This document shows positions 5,943 to 8,392 of a stretch of DNA of 8,392 bases, piece after piece. The notes under the pieces were generated by a model. It was given only the letters and a program-made list of their open reading frames with translations, searched no databases and was not told the DNA's origin. Position 1 is the stretch's first letter. The number at the start of each line of letters is the position of its first letter. The stretch comes from Hyphomicrobiales bacterium (GTDB taxonomy: Bacteria > Pseudomonadota > Alphaproteobacteria > Rhizobiales > Devosiaceae). The translations under genes and the position numbers were made by a program. The stretch covers positions 1 through 8,392 of the forward strand of contig WFOP01000249.1 of the NCBI GenBank assembly GCA_015487985.1. The letters run 5' to 3'.

Positions 5943-6824
5943 GTGCAATCTGATTTTGCTGAACGCCCCGCGTTTGAAACCATCCGACCGCGCCGCCAAA
6001 CCACACCTTTTGTGTTTAATTCCGCCCATTCGGGAGCTGATTACCCCACGCGTTTCCTTAAAATGACCCGCCTGGATACCCTTTCCATTCGCAGCTCTGA
6101 AGACAGTTTTGTCGATGAGATTTTTGAACGCGCCCCGTTTTTAGGCGCCCCCATGTTACGCGCCAGATTCCCGCGCGCCTATCTTGATGTCAATCGCGAG
6201 CCCTATGAACTCGACCCGCTGATGTTTGTCGATCCCCTGCCGCCCCACTTCAACACCACCTCCGCGCGTGTGGCATCGGGACTTGGCACCCTTGCTAAAA
6301 TCGTTGCTGAAAACAAAAATATCTATCGCGAAAAACTTACCCTTGAAGATGCGCAAATGCGCATTCAGGGAATTTATAAACCCTATCACAAAACCCTGCA
6401 GGAATTACTCAGCCAGACCCTCAACAAATTTGGCGTGGCTGTTCTGATTGATTGTCATTCCATGCCCCCGCTCAACAAAACCCGCAAAAGCAAACCGGCT
6501 GAAATTGTGCTGGGGGACCGTTTTGGCACCACCTGCGCACCGGCCCTGATCGATCTGGCTGAAACTGTGTTCGTTGAAGCCGGATTTAGTGTCGCGCGCA
6601 ACCAGCCCTATGCGGGGGGCTATATCACCCGCTCCTATGGCCAGCCCCATCACGGGGTGCATGCCCTGCAAATTGAATTTTCGCGTCATCTTTATATGAA
6701 TGAAAGATCACGCCGCCCCCATAAAGGGTTTGAATCAATAAAGGAAATCGCCACGAAGTTAATTAGTTCCCTTGTCTCCATTGATGTGTCTTTGCTGGCC
6801 CCCCAGGAAATCGCCGCAGAATAA
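5943..6824 (+). CDS. N-formylglutamate amidohydrolase family protein (293 aa)
   Basis: The family hydrolyses N-formyl-L-glutamate to glutamate and formate, the last step of one histidine degradation route; distant members act on other N-acylated amino acids. Seen here are FNSAHSGADYP (25-35), SSEDSFVDEIF (51-61), RFPRAYLDVNREPYELDP (75-92), LIDCHSMPP (168-176), VLGDRFGTTC (189-198) and the long block NQPYAGGYITRSYGQPHHGV with QIEFSRHLYMNE (220-254). His29, His172 and Glu245 are plausible metal or catalytic residues. The start is GTG 5943 with a purine-rich AGAGAGAAGA just upstream; the next in-frame ATG (6063) would delete the conserved HSG block. No signal peptide is visible. No other hut genes are nearby, so a role in histidine catabolism is not supported by context. 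Confidence 0.88.
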   Translation: MQSDFAERPAFETIRPRRQTTPFVFNSAHSGADYPTRFLKMTRLDTLSIRSSEDSFVDEIFERAPFLGAPMLRARFPRAYLDVNREPYELDPLMFVDPLPPHFNTTSARVASGLGTLAKIVAENKNIYREKLTLEDAQMRIQGIYKPYHKTLQELLSQTLNKFGVAVLIDCHSMPPLNKTRKSKPAEIVLGDRFGTTCAPALIDLAETVFVEAGFSVARNQPYAGGYITRSYGQPHHGVHALQIEFSRHLYMNERSRRPHKGFESIKEIATKLISSLVSIDVSLLAPQEIAAE

Positions 6825-6893
6825 CAAAACCAACGCGAATGCAAGGTTCAGCCATTAAGTATAAAACAGAGCGCAAAGGCGACCACAAATCAT

Positions 6894-6920
6894 AAAAAAA
6901 AGGGTCGCCAAAGCGACCCT
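6894..6920 (-). terminator. Rho-independent terminator of the sRNA
   Basis: Read on the minus strand, AGGGTCGC (6920-6913) pairs perfectly with GCGACCCT (6908-6901) around a TTTG loop and is followed by a run of T to 6894. In the plus direction there is no T-run after the hairpin, so it is strand-specific. No protein gene on the minus strand ends here, which itself points to a small RNA transcript. Confidence 0.9.
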
Positions 6921-6978
6921 AGTCAAGGGAGGAAATTTGATGGATTCATGCCCAGGATTTACAAGGCCCCCACCAAGT
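6894..6978 (-). ncRNA. mmgR: MmgR / suhB-type small RNA (alpha-r8 family)
   Basis: On the minus strand this stretch has the layout of the MmgR/suhB trans-acting sRNA of Rhizobiales, about 77-85 nt. It starts near ACTTGGTGGGGGCC. A first stem pairs TGGTGG (6975-6970) with CCATCA (6943-6938), with an inner GCCT/GGGC pairing. A single-stranded pyrimidine block TTTCCTCCCT (6935-6926) follows, able to pair with ribosome binding sites. A terminator hairpin with an eight-T tail closes it. MmgR in Sinorhizobium meliloti binds Hfq and limits polyhydroxybutyrate granule accumulation; the suhB motif was named for lying next to inositol-monophosphatase-family genes, as here with hisN. Family assignment is from memory of these features; the exact 5' end is uncertain. 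Confidence 0.78.
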
Positions 6979-7135
6979 ATCATGCCCTTTACCGGTGAAC
7001 TGATTTGCCCTTAAGAACAAGTCCGGTTACGGCAAAACCGCACGATAATAAGAAACTGTTGCAAAAATGAATCACTGTATTTTTTCACTAATGTCCTGAA
7101 AATCGCATAACATGCTGAAGTAAAAAGAAAATCCG

Positions 7136-7957
7136 ATGAATACTCGTAAAAACACTCAATTCCCTGAAAACATCGATCTTGATGTTATTAAACAGACTTT
7201 ACTTGCAGCAACACAGGCCGCCGCCGCCGTTACACTGCCAGCCTTTCGTTCCGGTTTAAGCGTCGAAAACAAGGAAGACACCCATTTTGACCCCGTTACC
7301 GAAGCGGATCGGGCTGCAGAACGGGTTATTCGAAATGTCATTGAAGAAAATTTCCCCGACCACACCATTATCGGGGAAGAACATGACAACAAGATCACCT
7401 CCAGTCCGTTTACATGGATAATTGATCCCATAGATGGCACCCGTTCATTTATTTCCGGGGTTCCCATGTGGGGAACACTCATTGGCCTTACCCATGAAAG
7501 CAACACCTTTGCCGGCATTATGACCCAGCCCTTTACCGGAGAAATCTTTTTGGGCATGCCCGGCATCGCCACATATCAAAGAGGCAACAAAGGCGCACAA
7601 AACATGTCCACAAGTGGCATAAAGAACCTGGGTGAAGCCCGACTTTTCACAACTACGCCCGCCCTGTTCAAGGATGACAAAGCCAGGGCATATGCAGAAT
7701 TGGAAAAAAACGTACGCCAACCAAGATATGGTTGCGACTGCTATGCCTATTGCCTTTTGGCAGCAGGTCATGCCGACCTGGTGGTTGAAACAGCTTTGAA
7801 AATCTATGACATCGCCGCCTTAATCCCCATCGTGCGCAATGCAGGGGGGATTATCACCAATTTCGAAGGAAACGACCCCGATGAAAGCGGCAATATCATC
7901 GCCGCCGCCACCCCCCAATTGCATGCCGCGACTCTGGCAATTATGGCAAAAAGCTAA
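7136..7957 (+). CDS. hisN: Histidinol-phosphatase, inositol monophosphatase family (HisN, 273 aa)
   Basis: HisN dephosphorylates histidinol phosphate to histidinol, the penultimate part of histidine synthesis, in bacteria lacking the HisB-type enzyme. The magnesium-dependent IMPase fold is shown by DPVTEADR (52-59), IIGEE (78-82), DPIDGTRSF (97-105) and YDIAALIPIVRNAGG (224-238); expected metal ligands are Glu81, Asp97, Asp100 and Asp225. The segments GVPMWGTLIGLT (108-119), MTQPFTGE (129-136) and RYGCDCYAYCLLAAGHADLVVE (197-218) are characteristic of the HisN subgroup rather than SuhB or CysQ. ATG 7136 has only a weak ribosome binding site (AAAAAGAAAA), but the N-terminal length is normal. 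It stands alone on the plus strand with its 3' end interlocked with the opposite hydrolase gene. Other phosphomonoester substrates cannot be excluded. Confidence 0.88.
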   Translation: MNTRKNTQFPENIDLDVIKQTLLAATQAAAAVTLPAFRSGLSVENKEDTHFDPVTEADRAAERVIRNVIEENFPDHTIIGEEHDNKITSSPFTWIIDPIDGTRSFISGVPMWGTLIGLTHESNTFAGIMTQPFTGEIFLGMPGIATYQRGNKGAQNMSTSGIKNLGEARLFTTTPALFKDDKARAYAELEKNVRQPRYGCDCYAYCLLAAGHADLVVETALKIYDIAALIPIVRNAGGIITNFEGNDPDESGNIIAAATPQLHAATLAIMAKS

Positions 7958-8392
7958 GGGGCGGTCTGCTCGGTTATAAATGCGTCAAACGCGGCAAAAA
8001 CCTGCCCGCGAATATCATCGTTTTCCATAAACATCTCATGGCGCGCATGGGCAATAACCGCATGCCTGCCGGAGCGTAAACGCAGCCCCAACTGCTCAAT
8101 CGCCGGGGTTGAAACCACCCCGTCCCGGGCCGCCGCCAGCATTAAAACAGGTGTATTGATTTTTGCCGGAAAATCATCGGCCCCGGCCCGGGCCATTGCA
8201 CGAAAGGCCGCTGCCATCCAGCGGATTGAAGGTGAAGAAATCTCCAGATCCGGGCAATTGGCATAAGTATCAACCACCCGCATATAACGGGTAAAATCCG
8301 ATGTAAGCGTATTGCCCGGAAACGTCTTGTCAGTCGGCGAACGATCGTCCTTGCGGCCAATCGGCACCTGCCCAAGCCCGACAAAACAGGCC
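7954..8392 (-). CDS. Alpha/beta hydrolase, lysophospholipase (PldB)-like, C-terminal part
   Basis: About 145 codons and a TAG stop (7956-7954) are in the window; the 5' part, including the nucleophile serine motif, lies beyond the right edge. The first visible residues are A-C-F-V-G-L-G-Q-V-P-I-G-R. What is visible matches the C-terminal half of the monoacylglycerol lipase/lysophospholipase group: a cap region with DRSPTDKTFPGNTLTSD, then PVLMLAAARDGVVST with the probable catalytic Asp (codon near 8124-8122), and HARHEMFMENDDIRGQVFAAFDAFI with the probable catalytic His (codon 8040-8038). Substrate is likely a glycerolipid or other ester, but this is family-level inference. It converges on hisN with a 4-base overlap. 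The GTG at 8367-8365 is an internal valine codon, not the start. Confidence 0.85.
   Translation of the reverse strand, partial: ACFVGLGQVPIGRKDDRSPTDKTFPGNTLTSDFTRYMRVVDTYANCPDLEISSPSIRWMAAAFRAMARAGADDFPAKINTPVLMLAAARDGVVSTPAIEQLGLRLRSGRHAVIAHARHEMFMENDDIRGQVFAAFDAFITEQTAP

Larger units (their letters stand above)
6825..7135. other. Gap between the amidohydrolase gene and hisN
   Basis: This 311-base gap has no convincing protein gene. It holds a minus-strand sRNA and its terminator (6894-6978). The rest, 6979-7135, must contain the sRNA promoter (minus) and the hisN promoter (plus). GATAAT at 7044-7049 is a good -10 for hisN but lacks a recognisable -35 at the right distance; TTGCAA (7059-7064) has no good -10. 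CGGTT-ACGGCAA-AACCG (7024-7040) is a small possible hairpin. No clear terminator for the plus-strand amidohydrolase transcript is visible at 6825-6877. Confidence 0.6.

Noticed and set aside
6940..7014. Small plus-strand ORF of 24 codons (MDSCPGF...) behind a near-perfect AAGGGAGG ribosome binding site
   Set aside because: The apparent ribosome binding site is the exact complement of the conserved TTTCCTCCCT block of the minus-strand sRNA, which explains it better. The peptide is Pro-rich with no recognisable features. Ribosome profiling could reopen it.

Overview
The window looks like the chromosome of an alphaproteobacterium, most probably a member of Hyphomicrobiales (Rhizobiales). The evidence is a CpdR response regulator that closely matches the rhizobial type, a minus-strand small RNA of the MmgR/suhB (alpha-r8) type next to an inositol-monophosphatase-family gene, and a HisN-type histidinol phosphatase. 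I saw no insertion sequences, CRISPR arrays or phage genes. Gene density is that of an ordinary core chromosome.

Left half (1-5046): a fatty acid beta-oxidation module. A membrane-anchored FadE acyl-CoA dehydrogenase (minus, 101-2569) is followed 43 bases later by the first 19 codons of another minus-strand gene that runs off the left edge, plausibly a FadI-type thiolase. Divergently, fadD (long-chain acyl-CoA synthetase, 2925-4646) overlaps a MerR-family regulator (4615-5046). The 355-base divergent control region holds two striking palindromes. One is a 16-bp TTGACGT-N2-ACGTCAA element that resembles the LiuR-type MerR operators of acyl-CoA catabolism genes; the other is a perfect 20-bp palindrome of unknown partner. 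The simplest model is that the MerR protein controls its own operon and fadE through the first site.

Middle (5047-5942): a short hairpin-rich spacer, tRNA-Val(GAC) on the minus strand with an encoded CCA, and cpdR on the minus strand. CpdR belongs to the CckA-ChpT-CpdR/CtrA cell-cycle phosphorelay and directs ClpXP proteolysis.

Right half (5943-8392): an N-formylglutamate amidohydrolase family gene divergent from cpdR, then a 311-base gap that holds the MmgR/suhB-like sRNA on the minus strand with a classic rho-independent terminator, then hisN (plus), and finally the C-terminal part of a lysophospholipase-like alpha/beta hydrolase (minus) that runs off the right edge. The stop codons of hisN and the hydrolase interlock in a 4-base convergent overlap.

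No wholly new system is visible. The most informative points are the predicted autoregulatory fadE/fadD-merR circuit, the unassigned 20-bp palindrome, and the sRNA with an extra copy of its terminator arm.
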